From NCBI GenBank assembly GCA_963971575.1, contig OZ020616.1, forward strand, positions 19,603,535-19,667,534: a stretch of DNA of 64,000 nucleotides, written 5' to 3'. The notes beneath the pieces are model-generated. The model made no database searches and was not told where the DNA came from. It saw nothing but the letters and a program-made list of their open reading frames with translations. The DNA is from Liopterus haemorrhoidalis. Its lineage: Eukaryota > Arthropoda > Insecta > Coleoptera > Dytiscidae. Shown here in pieces: positions 24,361-36,225 of the stretch (position 1 is the stretch's first letter; each line of letters starts with the position of its first letter). A program made the translations under genes and the position numbers.

Positions 24361-24775
24361 CCTTTTATATATGTATATAGATGGATCAATATATTTATTG
24401 AACGAGTTACTTGTTCATTGCCGATTGAAAACGATGATGATGAATTTATCATGGATTAATTGAACAGAGAACAGTTTCCTGCCATAAAGAAGTAGAGGGG
24501 AGCAAGAAACGAAGAAAAACCAAGATTCTATCTTGGTTGTTTTGATTAGTAAGCAATCTATCAAACTTCAGCAACCGCGTTCAGTAAATAATATTTTTTT
24601 AGTAAATTTGTATTACCGATTGAAATCTAGTATTTACGATCCATACTATATGTAAACAAATACGCTCAAGTCGATAAACAGTTGAAAATAAATTTTTAGC
24701 AAATGCAGTAATTTTTCCACAACCTGAGGAAAATTTTAAAAAAGTGGGACGGAGTTATAATATTTTCGCCTTTTT

Positions 24776-25345
24776 CAGCTCAAACTATTAATCCCCCCTC
24801 AAAAATTGCTAGATCCGTCCATGGAGGGGGGTAAATAAATGTAACTACAGATAAAATAACCGGCGATTTATAATAAACCGCTGTAAATTTTAACAACCTG
24901 TTTCCGGAAACCTCCTTAAATTTTAACAACGGGTTTCCGGATATTTCTGTAGGTTTAATTTTTCTGCTCGAACTATTATCCCCCCCTTCAAAAATGACTT
25001 GATCCATGGGGGTTAAATAAATAAATATAACTATAGATAAAATAACATTAGGTTTATTATTGTCAGAGTTGCAGTATTTGTATATGTGTGTACACCAAAG
25101 TAACAATAAGTTAAAACAAATAATTATGGTTTGTAATTATATATTACAGAATAAACTTTCTTTGACATTACCTTAAAACATTCAATGTTCAACTGTCGCT
25201 TGACAAATTCATCGCACACTAAGAATATATGGATATTCTAACAATTATAAACCGCCGGTAATTTTGTCTGTTTAAATTTTAATAACCTGTTTCCAGAAAC
25301 CGTCTTAAATTTTAACATAGGTTTTCCAAAAACTGGTGAAACCGG
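24776..25345. repeat. direct repeats carrying taaattttaacaacc blocks
   Basis: The block ctcaaactattaatcccccc, with a downstream gatccgtccatgg, recurs about 190 bp later as ctcgaactattatcccccc with gatccatggg. The block taaattttaacaacctg followed by tttccggaaacc appears at about 24890 and 25273. It is probably a decayed transposon array. The minus frame across it is not a gene. Confidence 0.55.
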
Positions 25346-25538
25346 CTGGGTGTCCGGCCACCAGTTAGCCCTGTCCGCCCCTGACTATAATTACAAAATA
25401 AATAATTGAAAGAAAGGAAAAAATAATAAAATTATGATGTATATTCTATTATCAGGTCGGTTTTAATATTTCTTGTACATATACCAAGCTGCTTTAGAGT
25501 TAACTGTTTCTTCTTCTTCTATGCCTTCTCTTTCCCCG

Positions 25539-25860
25539 CAGGCCGTCCGTAGCAAGTGCGGGGCCCAGGGCAAAAAATAATTTTGAGGCCTCCTAAACAA
25601 TTTTTTTTATAATTTAAAATCTGCAAAATAATATTGGATTTTGAAATTTAATTATAATGACAAGACAAGAATAATAAATACTGTTTATTTTTTTTGCACC
25701 AGAAAAATAAAACAAAGTAAAATAAAAATCTATCTTTACTTAGTAGTAAAGCAAAAAAAGGCGCACGTTCGTGCCTACCGGTTCGCATAAGGCTGCGGGG
25801 CCCTCCAAGCGTGGGGCCCAGGGCCTGTGCCCCGATCGCCCCGGTCTAAGGACGGCTCTG
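25539..25860. mobile_element. hAT-like MITE, GC-rich ends
   Basis: The left end caggccgtccgtag pairs with the right end read backwards, cagagccgtccttag, and the inner ends share ggggcccagggc. No clear target duplication is seen. It is 322 bp. Confidence 0.6.
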
Positions 25861-26775
25861 CCTGCAGGATTAGTTGGGTTGGTCTAAAAATCAGACAATG
25901 CACAATTATAGGAACAGGAATATTATAACCAGGAGTTATGTTTTCGAAAAATACTTTTTAGATATTGAAAAATTATTATTTTTATTGTGTATTTTTATAG
26001 TTTACAATATTCGTACAAATTTTTCACACAAAAGTAATAATTACTATTAATTAATTTAATTTATTATTATATTAATCTAGTTTACTACTAACGAATTCAA
26101 ATCCAGAATTTCTCCTGAAATAAATTTTAAACTAAATATAATAAAACCATTCGAACATCAAAAGAAAACTGAACAGTATTTTTCACTGCATTTAGAGCAG
26201 TGGCGTAGATAAAAGAGTGGGACAGAAGTCCAATAAGAACGTACTCCTGCTGTTACGTCATAAGCCAATTAAACTGCACCTTTGCAGTTTTGAAGTACTC
26301 TTAAAATCCTTTGTCCTGTTTCGATATTTGGCTCTCAAAGACAGTTTAAGACTGACGTCAGATATTTGACGTCATAGTGATGTAATTATGTCATTCAATA
26401 ACTGCTTGTAAGCTATTTTGAAGTTTGTTACGTATTGCTTGGCATTAGGGCCACCCAAACATTTTATGGGCACCAGGAAAATTGTTAATGCGGGCCCCAT
26501 TTAAAATTTACACTATTGTTGTTGGACCGTCCCGAGCCTCGTGAACCCCGGACGCAAGTTCGGGTTGCCTCACCCTCTGGTTATATAGAAAGAAAATCTT
26601 GACATATAGAAAACAGATGGATAATATATAAGGCATTATTTATACAGGGTGTATGTTGTATTGGGGCTAGTAAATATTAAATAAATCATGGTTCGGACAA
26701 AAGTTAGCTTCTGCGTCTACTAAAAAAATGTGCTATATACTCGTGAATAGAAGTGTACATCTACATGATTCGGTC
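25861..26775. other. spacer with decayed repeat ends
   Basis: Nothing coding was found. Phrases such as gggccacccaaac (26446) and tacagggtgtatg (26643) look like isolated ends of decayed DNA transposons. Confidence 0.35.
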
Positions 26776-26832
26776 AAAATATTTCACGGACCGGCAGGAA
26801 TTTTCAGCGGACCACGGGTTGAAGAACACTGG
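26776..26832. mobile_element. isolated hAT terminus
   Basis: Read backwards, the sequence begins cagtgttcttcaacccgtgg, a form shared with many hAT ends in this window. No partner end was found. Confidence 0.45.
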
Positions 26833-26904
26833 TTTAAACTATTCAAAAATTGTCTTATTGCAACGGAAAGGGGTCTTCAGTTTGACAAGCCTACAATGAC
26901 TAGA

Positions 26905-27090
26905 ACACCCGAAAATGCGAACGTGTAAAAACTGTAATGAAAAACGTCTTTTGACTGTGCGAGAGCTAGAAGAAGACCTTGGAATCCCAAAAACTATTAT
27001 TTCTGTAATTTTAACCCAAGATTTGGTGCCGCATTGCGCCAAAATTCATTCCAAGGTTGCTGACGGAATCTCAAAAGGATTATTGAGTGG
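26905..27090 (+). pseudogene. mariner transposase linker fragment
   Basis: The segment reads TRTPENANV, then (frame change) RLLTVRELEEDLGIPKTIIS and VILTQDL. This is the region between the two HTH motifs of mariner transposases. It is followed by a decayed CAKIHSKV-like stretch and then unrelated DNA. Confidence 0.75.
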
Positions 27091-27790
27091 AAGTCGTAAG
27101 ACAACTTGGACGCGATTAAAAACCGCCCTGCGACTTCTAGGTGTTCCCCAAATCTTCTAAAAGGAAAAAGATATGAGTACATAAAGAACATAATGCGACG
27201 AGGTATTTGTTGGCTATTCTGAAAACTTACTTTAAGAAATTTGAAAAGTGGGCGGATTGCTAGAAATTTTTTTGTGGTTTCCAAAGTTCTTTGAAGGAAA
27301 TATTATTGCTGTTGACCGTGCAGGCGAAAGAGTTATCTCTTGCACAGGTCGATTCTTTCTAGACACACATCTTGTGACGAAATTCTCAACACGGGCGTTT
27401 ATATCGTTTTGGTGAGATGCAAATTCTGAGTACAGTTTAGGCGGAGTAACTGGTCAAAGGTCAAACAAACAATATTATAGACAAAGCAGAGACATGATAA
27501 ATCATACGCGAAATTAGGTATATAGATGCGCTAATATAAGATTTATGTTTTTAAAATTTATTTCTGGAGAAGAAAATACTGAAACGTAATAATATACTTG
27601 AACTACGAAATGCGGTGAAAATTGAGTGGTAACATTTTATTACTCAACTCTGTACAATTATATGTCTACACTGGAGGAACATAATCATACGATATTGTCC
27701 TAGGACCATAGAATGTCGTTGGATAAATATCCCAACTTGACTATATTATGGTAGAGGCCAAGCGGCTTTGTCGCGAGAGTCAATAACATA
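27091..27790. other. spacer, nothing recognised
   Basis: No family-like frame, paired terminal repeat or tandem array was seen. Confidence 0.5.
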
Positions 27791-27798
27791 AACACAAC

Positions 27799-28904
27799 CA
27801 GTGTTGCAATAGATGAATTTAAAAAAATATCTAGATACAGATACCTAAAAAAATTGTATCTAGATGCAGATACAGATACAGAATTATAAAAAATATCTAG
27901 ATACAGATACATGCCAAAAATGTGTGTATCTAGATACAGCTAGATACTTTTGTAGAAAAACACTGAAAAATGAAAATACCATATTTTTTTACCAAACAAA
28001 CAGTGCATGTTGATCAATATTATACAGGCTGTTCAAAAATGACCATGACGTCACAAAAAGCCCACTAAATAAAACACTATTCTACGGAATAAATTTGTAC
28101 TAAATAACGTATGTATTATGTTAGCCATATGTGCTAACGTATGAGCTGCGTATCAATAAGACTAATGTAAGTGTTATAGACACGCAGCTATGTTCTTGTT
28201 AAGAGGATGTTCCTTTCAATCATATTTTAGCCCTAATTACAGTGGAATTCGTGTAATGTTACGATCATTTTTGATCACTAATAAAAAATTACTGATAAGT
28301 AACATGTAATTTTTTTTTCCCATTCCATACAAATTTAAATTATAAACAAAATTTCAGTTAACATTCTCACGCTTACAAATTAAATTTATATGAACGTTTA
28401 ATAATTTATTAAATTTTACGTTATAAATTTAATTTGTAAACGTCAGAATTACAATTGTTTTCTGAATTTTGTTTATAGTAAAAATAAAATATTTAAAATG
28501 ACACTTTAAAATTAAACTATTATATCAGCTCGGTATCACAGTATAAAAATAAAGTAACGTTCAAAGTATCTGAATTACAGATACAAGATACTTGAATTTA
28601 AATGTCCAGATTCACAAACAGATACATATTTCAAAAACAATCTAATTTGTACCTAGATACTTGAAAAAGTATTTAGTTACTGTATCTAGATACTTGTAAC
28701 TTAGGATGACCATTCGTCCCGCATTTTGATTTGGTGTCCCCAGGGCCGAATTTTGCTCTGTACTTATATTTAGGAGGTGAGGACCTTTTTTTTGTTTGCT
28801 CTTCACTTATATTTCGGAAGTGACAACCTTTTTTTTGCTCCGTCCCGCATTGCCTTTTCCAAGAAAATGGTCACCCTATTGTAACTAGATACATTACAAC
28901 ACTG
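27799..28904 (+). mobile_element. hAT-type element (copy B), empty of piggyBac
   Basis: The left end cagtgttgcaat and right end attacaacactg are inverted repeats, with many internal copies of tatctagatacagatac near both ends. Flanks aacacaac (27791-27798) and atcacaac (28905-28912) agree at 7 of 8. It is a paralogue of 52153-57092 and of 1-561, but lacks the piggyBac insertion. At the matching site (about 28009) it reads gcatgttgatcaatattat. A 177-bp MITE is nested in its right part. No coding sequence is seen. Confidence 0.9.
28702..28878. mobile_element. hAT-type MITE nested in copy B
   Basis: The left end taggatgaccat and the right end read backwards, tagggtgaccat, are inverted repeats. 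The flanks ttgtaact (28694-28701) and ttgtaact (28879-28886) are a perfect 8-bp duplication. Removing the MITE restores the host sequence cttgtaactagatac. Confidence 0.93.
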
Positions 28905-28912
28905 ATCACAAC

Positions 28913-29516
28913 CCTACTTACTTTAGACCTGCTCAGCTGTTCAGTATGTAATGGCGAATGTTAACTGTCAACACTTCTTGTCGCTAGACTAGAAGTCCAA
29001 CGACAAACTATTGATCTTTACCGCCAGTTACTGGAAACGAGCAACACGAAACTGAAGTCAATCTTATATCTTTGTAACAACTAAAATATTAGTCGTTTGA
29101 CACTGTTGCAGGACCATGTTTCCCCGGTGTAGACATAACATAAGCCTTTTTAAAAAACAATGTAATTTCTGTGGTCCTGTGTTCCATATTACGTAGATCA
29201 AGAGAATCATTACCTTAATACTGAAGTAGTAATCAATGGTAATATTAAGCTCTTTAATTTTTCTATTTTCTATCACACGTAAACATAAAAAAATCGGACA
29301 TTCAGGAGTTCAGATATTGTTTATATGACATCACGGCTGATTTTAAAATTTCCGGATTCTGGAAACACTACCGCCCCAGGAAAAATACTATTTAATGAAA
29401 AATATTCTATTTCTTAAGACCGTGCGGAACTAGATAGTAATTTTTCTTTTCAATGACCTTCCTGCATCTTTAATATTAAGTGTATTTTACGGTTGGCTAA
29501 TCTGCGCAATATATAA
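28913..29516. other. spacer, nothing recognised
   Basis: No terminal repeats or family-like frames. The 70-codon minus frame at 29064-29276 has no recognised domain. Confidence 0.5.
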
Positions 29517-29774
29517 CAGCAAATCAGTGATGGGCGTATAAATGTAAACTTTAACTGTTTATGTTCACGTGTAAATTTTTGTCAACAATAAGTAAACTTG
29601 TCAACAATGTAAACTATGTAAACTCTCAAAAAGTTTGTCATATGGTAACGCAAGCGACTGTTCACAGCTCTAAATTAATGCATTATGTGTTGTCGATTGT
29701 AGATAGTTTTCCATCCTTTGTAGATTGTGTGTTGTTTTAATGAGACAGACATATAACCACATTATAGGCTAATA

Positions 29775-30488
29775 GGCTAGTCGGCCAATCAACGCACATC
29801 GTCATTTTGCATCATAACTTCAATGACAAACTTAGTGGCGAAAAAATAACTAAATCGATTTCATTTTTCGTATGAATTATAGAGTAATATTATTATTATT
29901 ATTATTATTATTGCTCTCTACTCTGTTATTTTACTGAATTCATATTTATTAATTGAAGACATATTTAGTTCGTGTTCGATAGTCATTTTTAAGATTTACA
30001 AATTTTAAAAGTTTTAATGTAATATAAGGACTTGTATTGGTATCGCTAAATTATTTTTTTATACATTTGACGACATTTTATAATACGTTCTGATTTATTT
30101 TCACACTTGTGTTCATATATTAATTTCTAAAAATCTTTTTTATTTATTTTGTTATTTATTTAACATTTTTGTGTTAAGTTATATATTTTCTTATAGATAT
30201 CTTATAGATCTCTATTTGACAGTGAGTAGTGCATAGCTTTTTAGGTTAAATTCGACTTATTTCTATTTTCTTTTCTTTGATCATATTTTTGGATCACATT
30301 GTATATTACCTATTAGAATAGTTTATTTGTTTCTATTCTGTTCTTATTCTTATATTTTCATTTTATTTCGATATAACAGCGTACGAATATTACATTCGTT
30401 AAATAAATGCCATGTAAACGTACTTAATATAACGTGACAAAAAATGTGACGTTCAAGTGACGCAACTGCACTGACTGGCCGACTAGCC
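29775..30488. mobile_element. TA-flanked MITE nested in hAT
   Basis: The left end ggctagtcggccaatca pairs with the right end read backwards, ggctagtcggccagtca, bounded by TA on both sides. It includes an ATT microsatellite at 29888-29912. It is 714 bp and non-coding. Confidence 0.8.
29888..29912. repeat. ATT microsatellite
   Basis: About eight uninterrupted ATT units. Confidence 0.9.
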
Positions 30489-30972
30489 TATAGCTATCTC
30501 ACTTTACATAACCTAAAAAATACTGCCGCACAATCTTCGACAAATTTCGGAAATCGTGAAACGAAAAAGAATTGTTGTAGTTGCGGTTATAATTTTGTTA
30601 TTAAAATTTAGTAAGAAATCCCGATCTCGCTGATGACGGGTTCGTAAAAAGTCACATAAATGCATGTATTCCATTGTAGTTGGTTTGAAAAAATATAGAT
30701 GTCACAACAATCGCGTTACGTATTAATTTTCATAGCTGTGAACGCTGCCTTAAACGTGAAAACTGTCTACTAAATTTAGCCACAACGTACAATGCACAGT
30801 CGACTAATTTTAGAGTTCTAGGTTTTGTTACTAACTCGTAACATCTAAATAATGAAACATATTCGATTTTATTAAAATTAATATTTTAATACATATTGGC
30901 TTGTTCTAATTTTACATACCTTTTCATTTCAAGTTGATTTATTATTAAAATTCTATTATTTCTAAACATGTA

Positions 30973-31343
30973 TAGTCCATCGAAGCAAACAAAGTCCCTG
31001 GGTAGGCGTGTCTTAGCGCTCTATGCTTTCTCAAGTACACTCAACGGCATATTATACTCGCACGAAATTCTATATATGTGTTAACTATTATATATAAATA
31101 TTAATAATAGTTATAAATACAAATCAATTTTGAGTAATAAATTCAAATCAACATGAATTATATATAACACAAATACTAAAGCGCAAACTATACAAATAAA
31201 GCGTAAAATCAGTACTTATCAGTTCTGCGTCAGACTATACACATTCCTTAAGGTGGTTGCTCATTCGTCAGACGCAAACCCGCCTAAAAATTTTCAAATT
31301 AGTTCACATATTTTCCGGGGTTCTTGTTTGCTTCGTGACACTA
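30973..31343. mobile_element. TA-flanked MITE nested in hAT
   Basis: The left end tagtccatcgaagcaaacaa pairs with the right end read backwards, tagtgtcacgaagcaaacaa, at 17 of 20, with TA on both sides (30971-30972, 31344-31345). It is 371 bp and non-coding. Confidence 0.8.
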
Positions 31344-31494
31344 TAAGTATGTAAATGGAGTTCTGTAATTCAAAATATTGCGCATGTGCAAATCATTGCT
31401 TACATTGTTTAGATGAGTTTTTTTTTTTTTTTTTACGCGTAAATTAAGAGATAAATTACACCATGTAATTTACGCGCCCATCACTGCAGCAAAT

Positions 31495-33110
31495 GTCTAA
31501 TTTTATTATGAATTAACAATTAACAGATTCATTGTCAAGCTCTAATGAAACTGACATTTTTAACTAAAAAGCTACGTTAACCCAGGATTATTAAACTAAA
31601 GGTTGTGTCGTAACTTCTGACCAATCAGAGCGTGAGAGGGAATACGTCACACGTATACGTAGTTCAAACTAGCATACAAAATTAATATGGATGTTGCACG
31701 TTTTTAAATATTTTTATTGACTATTTTCATAATAGATATTTATTTCAAGGCAGTTCTACTGAATAAATTATAAATAAAAATCTAAGGAAATTTTATACTG
31801 ATTTATATAAAATTTAAGGTAATGAGTATTTGTATTATAGTTAATAAATAACAATAAAATCGAATACAAATGTAATTTTAGGTATATTTAAATAAAAATA
31901 GAAAAACAAATTGCTATAATAATATAGTAATTAATAAAAATGGAGGGTATGTCTGTTTTTAAAAACGGCTGGACGTATTTTAACGAAGTTAGGTACAATA
32001 GGGTAGAACAAATATAGGCATGGTATCTCAAAATTTTCTTTCTTAGGGGGTGTTTCTGGCTTAAAATTGGTACTAAAAAACTTTAAATATTTCGTATATT
32101 AACAGAACTATCTTAACAGAAAAAAGAAAACATACATTAAAAATTGTTTATAATAAAACAAATCTTATTTGTTCTATGCATTTTTTCAATTTGATGAATA
32201 TTAGGGTAGTTACGGGGGGACACCCTAAAACTAAAATATTGAAATATTTCACTTATTATTCTCTTCACATCAAAAATGAATGTAAGAAAATTTATTTAGA
32301 ACGAAGAAACATTTCTTTCTAAGAAAAAATTAAAACAAGTAGAAAATAAAAAAATTAAACGATATTTTTAGCCAAATAAATCTATAGCCCGATAAATCTA
32401 TAGCAAAAAATAAAACTTCACGTGTATATAAAATACACGATAAACAAAGACTGACGTCCCGTTAGCATACGGATGACGCGTAGCCTCTCTATTTACCCCC
32501 ACCACTACAAGTTCCGAGACAACCTTATACTTTAATAATCTTGACCTTAATCTACAAATTTTATAAAAGTCCGATTTACAATGTTAAAAATAATCGATCA
32601 AAAGTCCCATTCAATTATTAAAAGTCACTATATTTCAAAATCCAGTTCTGCACTTAATAAATGAACTGTAGTAAACAGTTTAAGTAAAGTCTATTGCAAA
32701 ATGTTAAGTACAACTAAATGAAATTTTTATTTTCTTATGTTGTTCCATGCTCACTTTTTAACGGTTGAAGCGGGCTTTTGCTTAACAAAATTATAAAAAG
32801 CTTCAATCTAGTTTCACTTAAACCAAAGAAACAGACCATGTAAACCAAACAGTGGTTTCAAAATAAAAAGGAGAATAACTAGTGCGCTCTATTGCATTAT
32901 ACGGGAGTTACAGTAATTAAGTAGTTCAGATATTCCCCGCGTGGACTTTACACTGAGTTGTAAGGTGCAAGCCACCCGGGCTACACCAGCTGTATAGCCC
33001 CCCCATCAGATTGTCACATGGGCCTTAGAAAAATGAAAAAAAAAGAAGAAAAAGAAAAGTGAAATGAATAGAGGAACAGAACAGCGATAGATTTATTTTG
33101 AATTAGACTC
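31495..33110. other. AT-rich spacer, nothing recognised
   Basis: No open frame or terminal repeat pair was found. The region from about 31940 to 32420 has the repetitive, purine-skewed look of decayed non-autonomous elements, but no boundary could be fixed. Confidence 0.4.
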
Positions 33111-33114
33111 GATC

Positions 33115-33210
33115 ATCACCTCTCTGTTTGTCTGTGTTCACCAACAGTTCGGGAGTGATTTTCTGCCCCTCGCTCACCAACTGTTCCAAAATTATTTTAT
33201 GCCCTCCGCT
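33115..33210. repeat. tandem-type caccaactgtt repeat, left piece
   Basis: Units of the form caccaac(a/t)gttcgggagtga followed by ttttctgcccctcgct repeat here and again at 35440-35575. The Harbinger element at 33214-35105 lies between, and its right flank resumes with caactgt, so it probably inserted into this array. Confidence 0.6.
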
Positions 33211-33357
33211 TAAAGCGGACCTTACACTATCAATAATAATGTCAGTAATACTGAGTCAATAATAATGACATTACTAGTATTTTTGCCAGTTGCAAAAAAT
33301 TACGTTACACTATCAGTATTACTGACAGTATTTTAGTCAGTAATCACTAAAAGTTAT

Positions 33358-33555
33358 GTGGAGAACATCAAACAAGTGAATATTATTATTATGAAGAGTA
33401 ATAAGCAAAAAGCCTGCTTGGTTTTAATGTCGTATTTTGGTACAAAGCGATTCGTAAATCGAAAACGATGGATGAAGGAGAGGCTTAAAAAACGTACAGA
33501 ATATACTCATATTAATTTATTAATAGAAATTCTTCTCATCGATTCAAATGACTAA
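33358..33555 (+). pseudogene. Harbinger transposase N-terminal fragment
   Basis: The segment KRFVNRKRWMKERLKKRTEY followed by THINLLIEILL resembles the start of PIF/Harbinger transposases of the form W-[MV]-K-x-W-L-x-K-R-x-x-Y-x-H-x-N-L-L-x-E-L. The DDE domain is missing, and the frame stops after IDSND. Confidence 0.65.
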
Positions 33556-33782
33556 CACAATTACTTTCGGATGGATGCGGACACCTACAACTCTCTTGAG
33601 AATTTGGTAACAGCCCATCTAACTACCTGTGTTAAATTCTGTGGTTCAGTAAGGTTAAATGGACGTTCATTGTAACCATGAAATTTTAGTGCATAAAATA
33701 CCCAGGATGTTGGACTGTAAACATCGTCGGCACTTGCTCCTGATCGTTTAGAAGATTTCCGAAGATCCCGGAGCTGTGGCAT

Positions 33783-34718
33783 CTAGGATGATTAAGTAAA
33801 GGATGCGCTATTCGTATACTATAACAACATTGACGATTGTGTGGAAAAGACTGTTGAGAGAGAAGGCAATATATGTCTATACTGTGTACACTGTAACTAC
33901 GTAATGCACATGTGCTAAATTTGAATTTGTAGCGAGCGTATTTTTAAATGAAAATAATTATGGAGTTTCCTAGAAATGATTCTAAAATCGAGTAATTTCA
34001 CATCAAATTTTATAACATATTTGAGAAATGTGTATAACACTGTGTTAGTTGTTCTGCGCATATTTTAAATGACATATTTTATACAAAATATAACAACGTG
34101 TCAAACGGACTTAAAATTAAAGTAAATGTGTATTTAAGATTTTTACATTTTTTTTTTTTTTATTTAGAAATATTCTCGTCTTCAACTATAAAGCTGCATT
34201 CACACTTATAGTTGAAGATTCCCTAATTATAATTATACTTTTAATTTATACTTACAATAGCGAGAAAGAGACAGAAACTAACCTATAAGTAAATTTGAAA
34301 TGTCAAAATAGATACAAAATACAACTGGCGAAACAAATCTTAGATGAAGAACTGTGATCATTTTAGCAAATTTAAAAATGAAAAATGTTTAAAAAACGTA
34401 GATTTTTGATTAATTTTATAGTAACTTTTATTTGTAACAACAGATGGCATCACGTACTAATTAGAATTAAGATTTGGTATGCATGAATGCTCTCCTAAGT
34501 AAAAATATAACTCTTGATTATGATTGTAAAATGTAAACATAATTTGGTAACTGTGAATGCAGCTTAAGGAATGATTTTTATCTAACTATAAGGGGTGTAG
34601 CACATGCGCATTACGCATAACGAGTGTACGCAGTACCGCGATATATATCTTTTTCACTCAGTAGACCTTTCCACACATTTTACACACGAATAGCGCATCC
34701 TTTACTTAATCATCCCAG
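33783..34718. mobile_element. hAT-type element nested in Harbinger
   Basis: The left end ctaggatgattaagtaaagg and the right end read backwards, ctgggatgattaagtaaagg, match at 31 of 32 bases. The flanks tgtggcat (33775-33782) and tgtggcat (34719-34726) are a perfect 8-bp duplication inside the Harbinger second gene. A Harbinger-type MITE is nested within. Confidence 0.95.
34192..34564. mobile_element. PIF/Harbinger-type MITE, third level of nest
   Basis: Both ends are agctgcattcaca in inverted orientation, with TAA on each side (34189-34191, 34565-34567). It is 373 bp and non-coding. It lies inside the hAT-type element, itself inside the Harbinger element. Confidence 0.85.
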
Positions 34719-35108
34719 TGTGGCATTGACTCATACGTTTCAATAAAGGTTTGTAGCAGCAGACATTCTGACATTTCAACTTCAATTTCATCATCAGCCA
34801 CAGCATCGTGTATAGTAAAATCATCTATTAAATCCATTGATTACGATACTAACTACTACTAACTTGACACGAGACAAACAACAACTAAAAACTAAAAATT
34901 GAAGATCAATACTGACAGTAATACTGATACCCTGCGAATGGCTACAGTTCCTCCCACTACCTACGATATTGAAGGCTGTATTTCAAGAAATCTAGATTTC
35001 GTCAGTTCACTCCATCATTCCATCAGTACTTGCATTATGTCGTCAATATTTCTGTCATTATTTTTTAATACTGACATTATTATTGATGATAGTATAAGAT
35101 CCGCTTAA

Positions 35109-36225
35109 CAACTGTATGGGATTGGCTTATGAAAATTTGCTGTAATACAACTTACTTTTTAATTTATTTCATAAATTGGTGTTTACTCTTTATTGTGTCA
35201 TGAATGTGATTTTTTTATTGTTTATTGTAAATTTTATGGGGGACCAAAAAATTATTTGCGCTGAACCCCTTTACCAGGCGTATTTTTAGCAATAGTGAAA
35301 ATTTATAAAGATATTTATTTAATGTGTTCATTTCATTCAAGAAGAAGAAGAATAAGGCTGGAGCAGGTTTGATTTACCCACTAAGCAGTGTAAGCAAGTG
35401 TTTAGTGCTTAAGCAAAAAAGGGGCACTAGTGTCACTCGTCAAACGGTTGGGGAATTTTTTTCCCCTCACCACCAATTGTTTGGGAGTGATTTTCGCACC
35501 CCCGATTACCAATTGTTCGGAAAGCGATTTTCACCATCGCTCACCAATTTATCGGGAGTGATTTTTGCGCTACACTGGTCAAAAATAGGTTTGGAGGCTG
35601 CAGATAGCTTTTATATCTTGCCTGGAATTCTAAAAATTCATGCAGGGCCATTGGGGGCATTAACATTTTCACTGCTTGGAGGTTTAGGGCACCAGGAAGT
35701 TTTACTTCGATACCGGGCTGGAATAATGGTCCAGTTGCGTGATTATAGCAAACCAGTGGCGTACGCAGAAATTTTTCTGCGTACGCAGTTATTTTTCGGG
35801 GAGAGATTTTACACAACATCGGAATTTATACGTAATGAAAAGGGCGCAGTTTTGAAATCCGGTAATTATAATTTTAGTACTTTAAGCAGGACCCCCTCCT
35901 GCTAGAATAAATCCCCCTAATCCCTCCCCCCTGCCCACTCCACAGCAGCAGACCCCTTTTCCTACTACAGGGTATTTTCTGAATCGTTTCAGAAAAGTTA
36001 CAACTGCTTCTCTGTACCATGGCAAATATTGATTATCGGGTAGTCAATTTTTCGTATACTTTAAATACTACAATAAAGCCTTCTTTTCTTAAGAGGTAGT
36101 CAATACCCTTAAAGAAATGAAGCTGAGACATATTTCAATACACCAAATTCTATGGCGATATTTAGTAGAACCGAGAACAAAATTTTCACTTCTGAATGTC
36201 CCGCACATAACCTTAATGCACAAAA
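35109..36225. other. spacer with caccaattgtt repeats and a palindrome
   Basis: At 35440-35575 a unit of about 37 bp with caccaattgtttgggagtga is repeated three to four times with divergence. At 35759-35786 gcgtacgcagaaa is followed by its own inverse. The 193-codon plus frame at 35324-35905 is composed of these repeats and is not considered a gene. The downstream part (36000-36225) would be the 3' UTR of the minus-strand host gene. No clear AATAAA was found close by. Confidence 0.5.

Larger units (their letters stand above)
29525..31486. mobile_element. hAT-type non-autonomous element with two nested inserts
   Basis: The left end cagtgatgggcgtataaat and the right end read backwards, cagtgatgggcgcgtaaat, are inverted repeats. 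The flanks cagcaaat (29517-29524) and cagcaaat (31487-31494) are a perfect 8-bp duplication. Two TA-flanked elements (29775-30488 and 30973-31343) sit inside. No transposase coding remains. Confidence 0.93.
33585..34837 (-). pseudogene. Harbinger-associated MADF/Myb-like protein, split by insertion
   Basis: The minus frame starts at 34837 (MDLIDDFTIHDAVADDEIEV), runs through ECLLLQTFIETYES and meets the hAT-type insertion at 34718. It resumes after the duplicated tgtggcat with QLRDLRKSSKRSGASADDVY and WVFYALKFHGYNERP. The SGASADDVY and trailing aromatic pattern is like the second protein of Harbinger elements, thought to carry the transposase to the nucleus and bind DNA. It is broken by the 936-bp insertion. 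Confidence 0.6.
33214..35105 (+). mobile_element. PIF/Harbinger element, two-gene relic, triple nest
   Basis: The left end agcggaccttacactatca and the right end read backwards, agcggatcttatactatca, are inverted repeats that continue into ataataatgtcagta. TAA lies on both sides (33211-33213, 35106-35108), the 3-bp duplication of PIF/Harbinger. The element keeps traces of both usual genes: a transposase N-terminus (plus strand) and a second, MADF/Myb-like protein (minus strand), the latter split by a hAT insertion. Confidence 0.88.

Noticed and set aside
35324..35905. 193-codon plus-strand open frame
   Set aside because: It is built from the caccaattgtt tandem repeats and a palindrome, shows no domain, and both strands are open. 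Composition explains it better than coding.
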